Shown here one piece after another: positions 38,480 to 51,116 of a stretch of 64,000 nucleotides of DNA (position 1 is the first letter of the stretch; each line of letters starts with the position of its first letter). The DNA is from Impatiens glandulifera (taxonomy: Eukaryota > Streptophyta > Magnoliopsida > Ericales > Balsaminaceae). Both the position numbers and the translations under genes were made by a program. The stretch spans positions 42,392,338 through 42,456,337 of the forward strand of contig NC_061867.1 of assembly GCF_907164915.1 (NCBI RefSeq). The letters run 5' to 3'. Under the pieces are notes generated by a model, which worked only from the letters and a program-made list of their open reading frames with translations, did no database searches and had not been told where the DNA came from.

Positions 38480-40412
38480 TCATATGGCCATCATATCTCC
38501 AAAGCTACGCATCAAAATAATGGAACCCCCGAAAAGTCCAGCAGCTCGGAGTAATTTCTGCAATGAAAACAAATGCAGTTGATACTTGATCAAATGGCCA
38601 AACTGAGAGTGGAAAACAACTTTACCTTATTATCACAATTTATACTTCAGATCATGATCTAGAAAAATTTATACTTGTTATGTTTTCCAAGAATCACAAA
38701 GCTTTAAAAACTAATCTGGATTATGATCCAAAAAATAATCTTTATACTAAGTGAAGCAACAAATCACAAAATAATCTAAATAGATCAAAACCCAAAAAAT
38801 TGTTTTTATACCAGAAAAACTGCAAGAAATTGTTAACATCAAGATGTTCTTAGTGGAAATAACACCAAGTCTAACTAAGACTCTTAAAACTTTAGCTACA
38901 TTTAGAGGGGTCCTTTTGAATTTTATCAGATTGCTTTGTCTTCATTTGTAATTAACACCTAATTGAAGACATTCATCTAGATCACTTTTACTTTAATTTG
39001 TCACACTCCAAATTACATTTGAACTGTTGAAGGAATTGAATACTTCATGGGAAAAAGCAACATACTTATCTATTTAGTATAAAATACTCCATTACTCCAC
39101 ACCAATGTTATTTTGTCCCTTAGCATCAATATCTCAACAAACCGGAATTCAATTTCAAGCACATGTGGAGGAAATATGCCAAAGAAATAGCCAAAAATGT
39201 TATCTACATCTATATTCAGATCAGATAGACATAATATCGGAATAAGAATGTAAAAATTAGAAATTGATAGAAAAACAAATGGGCTCATCCAAGTCTTATC
39301 CCGTCTAATCGCCTAATGTTGGAGTACAAATTTGAAAACCCTGTCATCTTGCATACTACTTCACATAGTAGCCACATTTGAAAACACAAATAGTTTTTGA
39401 TGTCGTATCCGGATGTAGATAAGAACAACAAATAGATTTTTCAATCAGTCTCTAACTATGTTTAGTTTTCGAATGTATCTGGATCCAGATGGAAATACAG
39501 AAACACAAATAAAAGTGTTTCCAAATGAAGTAACTCATTGAAAGGGATTTTCAGACTGCTTCTATATTCAATCAAGATGTTTAGGGATTCAAAGGTGACA
39601 TTGTTTCCACATGGATGCACCACCAATACCAGATAAAACATGTTTTCTAGTCATGCCCACAGCATCATCATTACTGCCCAAAAAATTCACCATAACATTG
39701 AAATCGTATCTACACCCTAAAACATCAACAGATGATATAACTAGTTAATTGCAAATCCAAAGCACATTAGATGAACTGATGGTTCTCCCCCTCATACTAC
39801 AAAGAATCATTATCATTATAAAATATCACTTGTGTGAGAAAAATCCAAACAACTATTGCAAACATCAATGTCATTACAAAAACAAATCTGGAAAAATTAA
39901 CCCCTAAACTGACTTCACCTTATGGAATCATAGAAGATCCTTAAACCAATCAATCAAGTACTAATTTTTTTTTACTTTTCCTTCATAACAAAATCATCAA
40001 ATACACCTAAATTGGTCAGTAGTTAGTTCATGTAGTTCGGGCGGATGTCTGATGAACACATTAAACCTTCACTCTTAAAGTTATTTCCCAGATAGTTCTT
40101 ACAAGAAAGTTCATGTTCCAGGGCATACCGGCGAGAAGAAAAGCGACAGAGGAAAGCAAAATTCCTAAAACTAAACATTCCTAACCAATACATTTCCTAA
40201 TCCTCAAACATTCAAAAACAAAAAGTTCAACAATTATTCGAATTCTATTAAGCAAAATGAAGAAAACAACAGTCTCAAACTAAGCATGCAGATAACGAAG
40301 AACAAGGATAGAGAAAACAAAATACCATGTTCACAGCCCACTTCTCTTCGTCGTGAACTTGGGAGTGCCAGAAAGATTTGATTTTCTCGACTGAGATAAC
40401 TGTTTGCGCCAT
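38480..40412 (-). CDS. TOM5: Mitochondrial import receptor subunit TOM5
   Basis: Two short exons on the minus strand (40412-40326 and 38557-38480) are separated by a 1768-bp GT-AG intron and encode exactly 54 residues. The protein starts MAQTVISVEKIK and continues with FWHSQVHDEEKWA, then KLLRAAGLF and a C-terminal hydrophobic segment, ending in GDMMAI. This fits plant TOM5 in length and sequence. TOM5 is a small tail-anchored part of the outer-membrane TOM complex that helps pass preproteins to TOM40. The start codon lies in ATCATGG context. Both exons are too short for ordinary frame searches. The long intron holds no recognisable gene. The gene looks intact. Confidence 0.9.
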
Positions 40413-40499
40413 GATTTAGCTCAGAAAAGTGAGAGAACGCTAAGCTAGGGTTTACGAGACGATGAGAGAAGACAACAGGGGTATAAATTAAGGCCAAAC

Positions 40500-40968
40500 A
40501 ACTATTATTGTGACCCCTGAATTATCACTATAAATCTAAACCGGTACTCAAATTTGCTCAATATATTTGTTTTTATTTTTTTTACGTTGGAAACTATTAT
40601 ATTATACATACAAATATTAATTTTTTTTAAAATTATTATATATATATATATATAGATAGATAGAAATAAGGGAAAAAAAAGAAAATAATATATAATTTTT
40701 ATTTTCATATATTTTGTTATATATATATATATAATTAAGGAGAATATATATAATATGCGAGAGTTACATATTTTTTTTGTTTAATTTTGGTGAAAATAAC
40801 ACAGTGATTTATAAAATAAAATATATTATTATATGATATATAATTTTTGTATGTATTATAAAAATAAGTGAAAAAATAAAAAGAGAAAATATATATACAT
40901 AATCTTTTTATATAATATATGATATTATTTTTTTTATATAAATGAAGAGAAAAGATATAACTCTCTCA

Positions 40969-41037
<69 letters not shown>

Positions 41038-42437
41038 TATGTATATATATATATATATTAATGAAAAAAAGAATTTATTTATTTTTAATTAGATAAAAAG
41101 TATAAAATAATTTATAAAGTTTTATAATTATATATAAAAAAGATATAAAAAAATTTGAAAAATTATATATAGAGAGACTTTTATAGTTATATAACTATAA
41201 ATTGAGTGAATATTTATATATATAAATTTATATTATATAATTGAAGAGTAAATATATTTATATAAATAAATGTCAAATTATTAAATTGGGACTTCTTATC
41301 CGGTCAAAATGAGATTCTGGACCTCTTCTTACAAATCAAAGAATTTGAAACTCGTATAATAAAAATTATTATCTAGATTGAGTTTATAAATAAATCAAAT
41401 TTAATGTCACTAATTTAATTATCGAATTAAAGATTTTGAATAATAATTTTTTAAATTTTGATAATAAAATTTTCAATTCGCTGAAATTTGGTAATTAAAT
41501 TAGTGAAATAATTTTTTTTTATTTTTTAATAAATCTCACGTAAATATTAAATTAACGAATTTTAAATAATTAAAACAAACTTCGTTTTATATAACTTTAA
41601 TCAGAATCATAAAATAATTATAAAGGCCAATTCATAATTTTCTGTATCGATTTTGACTGGTTCGTTTGGTGGTTTATATAATGAAAAACTGACATTTTAA
41701 TCGACCAACCGTATATATAGGTGTTTTTTATATATTTATAAAATATGTCCTTCTAGCTTGAAGGATGAATATAAAAAAAAAAAATTGTTCAGAATTTGAA
41801 TCATGTTACACATATTTATTATTTTTTTTATATATTTGATGTCTTTTTTCTTTCTTTAATTCAAAATTATTTAATTAATATTCTAATATATTTTTTTTTT
41901 TCTTTTATAAAACTCAACTAATTTTTTCATTCTTTAGTTTATTATATTATAAATATTATTTTTTCAACGATTAAACTATAAACCAACAAACTAATTTTAT
42001 TATCGATCAAACTGAACCGACGGATGACAATTTTGAAAAACATCAACGATTGAGATAATTTTTTCGATAAAAAAACCGACCAAATCGAACTGTTTACCCT
42101 CCTAATATTTGGTATGAATAAGTGTAACTGAAAATTATTTTTTATTTTTTATTTTATAATATTTATTTTTTATTTATAAGTTTGGTTGACATGTATAAAG
42201 ATTTTATATTTATTATATTATTTATATTTTAAAAATTATTTATTTAAAATTAATATATTTAATTATACATTTTTTAAAAATAATCTTTCCTTATATTTGA
42301 ATTTTATAATACTAATTAATAATAGCTCAATATTCAAAATATTATTATCGTGTTTGTTCAATTGGTCTTCAAATTTTGGATATCAAATAATCTCAAAATA
42401 CACTTACTTTCTCTCATATATATATATATATAATAAT
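40500..42437. other. Very AT-rich intergenic region
   Basis: It contains TA microsatellites at about 40640-40660, 40975-41023 and 41042-41060. At about 41990-42105 motifs such as GAACTGTTTACCCTCCTA look like a decayed DNA-transposon end. No reading frame with meaning was found. Confidence 0.6.
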
Positions 42438-42579
42438 AATGCTTAATTTTCAAAATATCTAAATTGTCGGGTCGAGAGCGATGATTAGTTTGATTATATA
42501 TGTGAGAGTAAATGGATACTTGAGTCGGATTGTAGGTTGTTCCGTCCATAAATATAAAACGGTTAAAAATAAAATTAAA

Positions 42580-42671
<92 letters not shown>

Positions 42672-43985
42672 CGAACTTGCAACCTAACAAAAACAAATAC
42701 ACCTTTTTAACCAACTAGGTCGGATTGTGGGTTGACCCGTTCATAAATTTAAAACAGTTAAAAATAAAATTAAAAATGTTATAGATATGTTTCGAACTTG
42801 TAACCTAACAAAAAAAATAAGTACACTTCTTTAACTAGACTAATAAAACTTTATATTTAAAATTCAACATCAAATTTGATCAACGTGAGACATTATTAAC
42901 CATATAAGTTCAACTTTTTAACTAACTAATATATATATATATATAAATATAATGATGCTTAATTTTCAAAATGTCTAGATTGTCGGGTCGAGAGCGGTGA
43001 TTAGTTTGAATATATATGTGAGAGCAAATGGATACTTGGGTGGGATTGTAGGTTGTCCCGTTCATAAATATAAAACGATTAAAAATAAAATTAAAAATGA
43101 TATATATATATATATATATGTTTCGAACTTGCAACCTAACAAAACAAATACACATTTTTAACCAACTAGGTCGGATTGTGGGTTGACCCGTCCATAAATT
43201 TAAAATAGTTAAAAATAAAATTAATAATGTTATAGTATGTTTCGAACTTGCAACTTAACAAAAATAAGTACACTTTTTAACTAGACTAATAAAACTTTAT
43301 ATTTAAAATTAACAACAAATTTGATCAACGTGAGACATTATTAACCATATAAGTTCAACTTTTTAACTAATTAATATATTCATATATATATATATATATA
43401 ATGATGCTTAATTTTCAAAATGTCTAGATTGTCGGGTCGAGAGCGGTGGTTAGTTTGAATATATATGCGAGAGTAAATGGATACTTTAGTCGGATTGTAG
43501 GTTGTCCCGTCCATAAATATAAAACGGTTAAAAATAAAATTTAAAATGATATATATATATATATTTCGAACTTGCAACCTAACAAAACAAATGCACATTT
43601 TTAACTAACTAGGTCGGATTGTGGGTTGACCCGTCCATAAATTTAAAACAGTTAAAAATAAAATTAAAAATGTTATAGGTATGTTTCGAACTTGCAACCT
43701 AACAAAAATAAGTACACTTCTTTAACTAAACTAATAAAACTTTATATTTAAAATTCAACACCAAATTTGATCAACTTAGACATTATTAACCATATAAGTT
43801 CAACTTTTTAAATAACTAATATATATATATATAATGCTTAATTTTTTCAAAGTGTCCAGATTGCCGAGTTAAGAGTTGCGGTTAATTTAGATATATATGA
43901 GAATAAATGAATATACTTGGATCGGATTGTTGGTTAACACGCAAAAAACTTAAAATTATTAAAAATAAAATAAAAAATGTTAACC
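42438..43985 (+). repeat. Tandem array of about 0.43-0.51-kb units with tRNA-like boxes
   Basis: Units start with ATGCTTAATTTTCAAAATGT at about 42438, 42951, 43401 and 43832; the last is partial. Each has GTCGGGTCGAGAGCG, then two sub-repeats of GGATTGTRGGTTG-CCGT-CATAAAT, a TA run, and TTCGAACTTGCAACCTAAC. On the minus strand the last motif followed upstream by TAGTTGGTTAA resembles the A and B boxes of a tRNA. The TA run of unit 1 (42584-42668) is far longer than in the others. A further copy lies at 54550-54705. Confidence 0.88.
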
Positions 43986-46144
43986 GTAATTTTTTTCCCA
44001 CTATTTCATATTATTACTCGTGCAAAGGGCTCCATGTTATTTACCATTAATATTTGTTACACATTATATTTATCGCATCGTAATAATAAAACTAAATAAT
44101 TTGTGTAAGACCTTGTTTTGAGTTTTTAAAAAATCAAACCATAATTAAAAAAATTATTTAATCTATTTTATAATTAATCAAATCTCTTAATTTATTAATT
44201 AAAATATTCTTTATATTAATAATTAATTTTTTATAGAATACATTAATAACCTTTAATATTTTTTTATAAAACACCAAATTTTTAAAATTATTGTAAACTA
44301 ATATTTTTTTAAACCACATTTAAACATACTATGATAATATTGGCGTTAAAAAATTAACATCAAGAGAACATACTTTCTAGATATTGAACAGGAGTCCTTA
44401 GTTGCTATCACTCCTTCAGTTGGCGTTTCTTTTCGAGTAATCCAATGAGTTTCTTTTCGAGTAATCCAATGAATAAACCGATACCGAATTGAGACCCAAA
44501 AATAAACTATTTCTAAATATGCTTTAAAATAAACTATTTCTAAATATGCTTTAGTATCTTCTCAGACCTTGACTTTTTCTAACCCGATTCTGTCCCGAAC
44601 AACCGACTATTTTAGTGACCCAATTGAACAAACCCATTTTTTTATCCTTTTAAACACTAATTTAATATAATTTTTTATATTTAAAATAATTAAAATTTTC
44701 AAATTATATAACTTAAAAAATCACAATCAAAACAAATAACCAATTTTAAATATGATAAAATAAATATAAAAATTATTTTTCATTAAATCACCTGCTGAAT
44801 TAAGAATTAAACATACTAAAAAGAGAGTAATATATACAAATTAGTTAAAGGTTTAAAATATGCCTTTCAAAACTTACATTTATACTTTAGCGTGACTAAA
44901 TTGTGGATTAATCTATTTTAATTGTTAACCCCCAAAAAAAAATTACTTGGATCAAATTAGAAAATAAGACAAGAAAATTAATACTCAAATACATTTAGCA
45001 AATAATTATATAAATACAAAATAACCAAAATATATAAATTACTTAAAATCTTCATTCTTTCATTCTTCACTCACAAATAATTATATAAATTCAAAATACA
45101 TTTTCTCCCCCCAAAAAAAAAAAAAAAAAAAATCAAATTCTTAAAATTTTATTTACTGTAAAGAGTAATTATAAAAAAACAAAATAAAAAAAACTTCTGA
45201 CATTCTAAGTCAAAATCTATATTTACATCTATCAAGAATGTTTGGTTGAGAGGTTCACCTACAAATTATTAATAAATAATGAAAAAAATAATAACCCAAT
45301 TATTTTTAAAAATATTAATAACAATATTGAATAACCAAGTTTTTGTACACATAATAGCCTCCACATTAAATCTATTCGGGTGAGGTCGTACTAAACGCAG
45401 ACTCTGAAACAACTGTTAACACTGTAATTATCGACAAATCTTTTGCAACTGATTATAACATGAGATATTTAAAGTTACCATCCTAATAAGCGAGAATATA
45501 AATATTCATACTGGTTGGGAACAATTTTTTCTCCAAATACATATCATCTAACTCAAATTTCATTTGTGTGCTCATATATCTGTCACTCTCACAAAAATTG
45601 ATAAAATTTGTAGAATAGATAATACTCATTAACTAGAGAATAATTGTGTTATTTGTGATCATTGGGGCATTGAAAATATCACTTGTATTCATTCAACAAA
45701 TTTATAAAAATTTTGACTCACTTCATATAGTTTAATTTTCCATTCACTTGGATAAAAATGTGTAAAGTAATATTGAACCAACTTCAATTTATGAATTCAA
45801 AATACAAACAACAACCATAAAAAAATATGTATATCAAACCAATATTTCTCAAACTTTGACATCAATAGATTTGTCATATCTTGGATCTTTTCATTATAAG
45901 ACTATCTAACTACCAAAAATCAAAAATCAGTTTAATCTAACATATTTTAGCAAAACATATATTAGACGTTGAATATTTTGTTTAAAAAAATAACTTAATC
46001 GAATTAAAAAATAGTTGTAGTGTTTCACATATTTCTTGGACACAATCTCACTCATTAACGTTTGGTTCGTGTTTGTAATGATTATCCTAGGAGAACATCG
46101 ACAAAAATCAACTTATAAAACAGTTTTAACATGATTTTTTTTTA
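43986..46144. other. AT-rich region with two adjacent short tandem duplications
   Basis: GTTTCTTTTCGAGTAATCCA begins a 24-bp unit repeated at 44425 and 44449. AATAAACTATTTCTAAATAT begins a 27-bp unit repeated at 44501 and 44528. A poly-A tract of about 20 bases lies at about 45112-45131. Otherwise I see nothing recognisable. Confidence 0.7.
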
Positions 46145-47505
46145 AAAGACAATTTATTACTTATGGGCAAATGTCTTTGCTTGATCTTCAATCCTTCTAA
46201 GCAAAATCATATAATACACAACACTATCACACACTTTTTAATTTTAATTGACGTTTTAATGACATTTAACCCGTCTTTCACAATCAAATTCAAAATAAGT
46301 TCAAAACATATTCACCGTTAGATAACAAATAACTTTTGTGCAGCATACGCACAACATCTTGAATCATTACATTATTTGTAAAACAATTGTCAACGGTGAT
46401 GATTGACAATTTGAAGTCTAGATTACATTCTAATAATGTGTTCGTTAACAAATTAGCCAAAATTTTGCTTTTATGTGGACATGGTACGTAGATAAATCTC
46501 AACAAAAAAACTTTGCAACACTCATTTATCATCGATAAAATGTGTCGTCACAACCATATACATTTTATGTTAGTATGTGCAAGTACACATGTCGTGGTGA
46601 TAGCGATTATTTATTAATTTTTTTCTAACAAAAGATTTACTCTAATTTTTTTAGACTCACAAATTTTTAACACATCTTTTTTATGGTGTTTCTCAAAAGA
46701 AATCGCATTGATTTTTGACGAACATATTCGAGTAAAACTCTAAATTTTATGTGTTCTACCATTGAAAGTGGATAGTCATGAAAAATGATCTTAATTACAT
46801 GTTTTTGAAATTTCTCATCATTAAATTATGGTCATTTTTTTCATTTAATGATAAAAAATTTGATAATTTTTTAATAACTATCCACGGTAAAACACTTAAA
46901 ATTTAAAGCTTTACTTGAAGTATCGTAAAAAAACCGATACGATTTCCTTCAAGAAACACCACAAAAAAAGAAGTGTTAAAAAATTATAAGGCTGAAAAAG
47001 ATAGAGCTAAACTTTTGTTAGAAAAAAATGAATCGAGAATCGTTATCACAACCGATATTTGTACTTGTCAATACCAATGAAAATTGTATATGGTTGTGAT
47101 GACACATTTTATCGACGATAAATTGGTGTTACAAATATTTTTGTTGAGATTTATCTACGTAAAATGTCAATATAAGAGCAAAACTTTGGTCAATGTGTTA
47201 ACAAATACATTGTTAGAATGAAATATGGACTTCAAATTGTCAACCATTACCGTTGACAATTACTCTGCAAATAATGTAATGGTTAAAGATGTGGTGTTTA
47301 AGTTGCACAAAAATTATTTGTTATCTAACCGTGAATATGTTAATATGTAATATTATGCACATATTTTGAATTTGATTGTAAAAGATAAGTTATATGTTAT
47401 TAAGTCGTCAATTGAGAAAATACGTGATAGGTATAATAGTTGACTTCGTTTAGAAGGATCATGCAAATACACTTGAAATGCCCATGAATAATAAATTGTC
47501 TTTAA
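46145..47505. mobile_element. Palindrome of two decayed hAT transposase fragments
   Basis: The minus-strand piece (about 46550-46270) reads SIITVDNCFTNNVMI. The plus-strand piece (about 47010-47440) reads TITVDNYSANNVMV and later YYAHILNLIV, both hAT transposase signatures. The two fragments are inverted copies of each other over about 680 bp per arm, meeting near 46830 with almost no spacer. Many substitutions and stops show it is old. A TTTTGCCATGCCTA end at about 47692-47705 resembles the terminal repeat of Ac-like hAT elements. Confidence 0.8.
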
Positions 47506-47705
47506 ATTGTCCAACTCAATGAAATTCAACTTTTTTTATGCTAAAAACTGTTTTGCATGCTAAGGGTAAAAATAACATTTTAAAAGGTGAAAATAGTTAT
47601 TAAATTATTAATTGGTAAAATTCAGGTCACTAATGTACCCGATTTTTTGGTGCAGAATTTGGTCCGGTTTGGTCCGGTTCGAAGCCCGACCTTTTGCCAT
47701 GCCTA

Positions 47706-50574
47706 CTAACATGAGATATGTATTAATGTTTCAAAGCATAGAACAGAGAGAAAGTTCCACACCTTCTAGGGATACTAATCCCCCTTGCGTCATGCTTATT
47801 TGATCAATTAGCAATCGCATTGACTTGTACAATGATTTTTAGATTCCACCTGTTATTACGACAAGATCACTCTTAATCAAAAAAAAAAAAATCCTTATAA
47901 AAGATGCTGCAAGATAAAGCATCCACAACATATGAAAGCTAATAACTGGCATGGAAATCAATAAAGACAAGTATAAATTTGTTGATTATAGATTGCTTAA
48001 ATAACACTCCTGAGAATATTACTTGGAATGAACATCCACAACATATGAAAGATTCACCAGAATTAATTGCAGACATAAGTAGATTATTGAGGGTATCACA
48101 CAATAACAAGATCACATGCATGAAGAGATACTGTCAACATGAAACATTGCAAGAAAAATTATATTGGAGAGAGCCACTATTACTGAATAGTAGTTTGACT
48201 ATTCAATAAATGAATAACAAAAGATGGTGTTTGATGTACGGGTGAAAAGTCCAACCCTTACTACTCAAAATACATTTGATCCACCAGATGCTGGTTCAGG
48301 GTCTAGAGTACAAATTGAATCAATCAGACCACGATCACCCCTAGTTTGAACTAAAAGTTAAATGCGTTCGAGATATATTAATATTTACCATGGACAGATA
48401 TTTTTTGCACATATAAACGAATTTGAAACTATTGAAGAATTTAAGATTTGATCATATATATTTTTAGCACATTTGATTAGTTAAATATTGACTTTTTAAT
48501 ATTTGTTTGTTTTTTCCGATTTGAATATAAAGAAAATTAGACTTGGTATTGTTCCTCAGTTACTACAGGATGTTTGTTGGAAGACATTATTTGCCTCCCA
48601 TTAATGAGCATCTATTGATACATTTATTCAATTAGAAAACTTTAATTTCAATAATATCATCTATTACTATTTGAAGTTGTTTTGTTGGTATCTTCAGACT
48701 TGATTTCTGTTAATAAATCATTTGTGAAGATAGTCCACAAACATTGATGTATGGGACGGATATACAAAAAAATGACAAACTGACCATATATCGATACCAG
48801 GTCTACTTTGTCATGTATTGAACAGGGTATAGGGTTTTGATAAGTAAACAATGATCTATTAAGGCCAAATGATATTTAACCAAATTTTTGAACCAACCTG
48901 ATCTGCGATCACCTTAATTTGATGTGATTTATCTGTGAAGTATTTTCATTTATAAACCATGACACACAATTTGATCTGAGAATCTAAAATCAAACAACCA
49001 CACACACCACAACAAACAAGCATTTCACTATAAGCTTTTGAATTCTATCTTGAAACTAATCAATATGAGAGGTGATTTGGGAAAGAGGTGATTTTACTTT
49101 CAATAATTAATTACTGTTCTTATTTGAAAATAACAAAGTTTGGAAACGTTCTAAAGGGAGGTTGAGAAGGGAAATGATATTCAGGATTTACATATTAAAG
49201 AAGGTAATACCAAGTATGAGAGGAAAATGCAAAGTTTGAGTATTGATAGAAATTGACATAAGGGTTTGCCCTAAATCAGTCTATATGGTGGTTTCTAAAG
49301 TTGATAGCAATTCAAATTAAGAACAGTAAATCCAACGCTCGTGATGAATTCAAGTAAGAGTAGCTGATGTTGTATGCGAATTTAAACTAAATAAGCACAT
49401 AAGACCAGAAGACAGTACCGTAAGAGCAGCAGATTATCTCTGTTTGCTTTGTTCTCGTTTTCAGCGTCGATCTGACCTATAATTCCAACTTCAACCTTGC
49501 AGTTGATGAATCATGATCGGTTGTCTTTGTTTACGTTTGCAGATGAGAAACTGAACGCCTTACTGACGGGTGAGGTTGCGGAGATTGTGTTATTGGTTGT
49601 TTCGGATCGGAATTTTTTCTAGGTCGGAGGTTAGACTCAGCGGTTATGGCTTCTCTCTGAAATTGCGAAGATTGAGAATAGGGTTGCGGTATGGATATAG
49701 GGACTCTGGCTATTGGACGGATACAGGTCCATTGTAGGAGGAGATGTGGCTCGTTGATCTAACAAGTAATCGGAGAAGGAGGAATCGACATCGATCAACA
49801 CAAGAAGGGAAAAGAATGTTGGACAAAGATAATCTAATTAATGACCTTGAAGTTTGACCTTTTATTAAAATTAAGGACAATACTTAATAATTGAATATTA
49901 CATGTTCTTTTTTTATTCCTAAGAACAAAATAGTACATTAAACCATCTCCAACCTATAAATTCATTCCTAAATCCAAAATTCAGTAAATATCACTTTAAA
50001 CAATAATTTATTTTAACCCAAAAACTCATTTTCAAACTCAAAATAATATTCTTATAATATTTCTTTCTTAAACTAACTTTTTAACCTTAATAATATTATC
50101 TATATATTTATCAAATTTACGTATTTAATCTTAATCTTTTTTTGTTTTTAATAAAATTAAGATAAAATTAATTATATATCAATAATTCTTACCTAATATA
50201 TAATTTAATAATATATTTAAATAAATAAACATATTATACTAAAATTTAAGTTATAAAATATAACATAAAAATATATAATAAAATAAATAAATAAATAAAA
50301 TAAAATTTAAGTATAATAAAATTTAATATTTATTTATAGAGCAAATGAAATGTTTCAAATAATTTAAATAAACAAATTTAATATTTAAATTTAAGAGCGT
50401 ATATATTTGAAGGGCTTATTTGAAAATTTATAAAAAAAATTAGGAAATGAACTGTAAGGACGTATATATGCGTTTTTTGTTTAGAGAGAGGGTAAATTCT
50501 CATTTTGCGTATGCGTTTGGTGGCCGGTTAGAAAAAAAATGATGATGCGTTTGCGTTTGTTGTCCGGTTGAAAA
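47706..50574. other. Intergenic region without recognised genes
   Basis: A GC-richer island at about 49430-49800 has G-rich segments and possible leader-like sequence, but no frame that I can link to a family. A 76-codon plus-strand frame at 47979-48209 and a 64-codon minus-strand frame at 48657-48851 have no recognisable motif. The rest is AT-rich. Confidence 0.5.
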
Positions 50575-51116
50575 TGGCCTTAGGCTTAATAGAAAGAAAA
50601 AGTTGAACTGATGGTACAAACAGTTAAATAAAATAAAAAATTTGACTTGAAATTATTTTAATGATAATTAAACTGATATTTCATCCCTACAATTTTTTCT
50701 TTACTTGTGTGTTTGGTTACAAATGAGAAAGGTTTGATTATACATGAGAAAAAGTTATTGCGCGTTATGTTTATCACATTATAGTTTCTATTTTAAATTT
50801 TATTTTTTAAAAAATATTATTATTTTATATCTTATTTATTTATTCAATAGGCATATATCTAAAAAAAACATGTATCTAATTTTGTATCATTTTTTTTTAA
50901 ATAATTCGTTTATGTCATTAGTCCTAAATCTAAAAAAAATTGCTAACCCATGAAAACGAAGAGTGAAAATCTAAAAAAAAAACAAATATACCTATAAAAG
51001 AGAATGAAAAAAATTAAGTTAAAAAAAAGTAAAATTCAAACAAAATCTTACTTAAAATATTATACGCGTCTTAAAATAATTATTTTACTATTTTTTTTAT
51101 TATTAACTTATATATA

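Noticed and set aside
42438..43985. CRISPR-like array
   Set aside because: Units are about 450 bp with internal sub-repeats and similar spacers. This is a eukaryotic tandem repeat.
49430..49800. GC-richer island as the 5' end of a minus-strand gene
   Set aside because: No frame of length or family resemblance continues from it, so it is mentioned only as an unexplained stretch.
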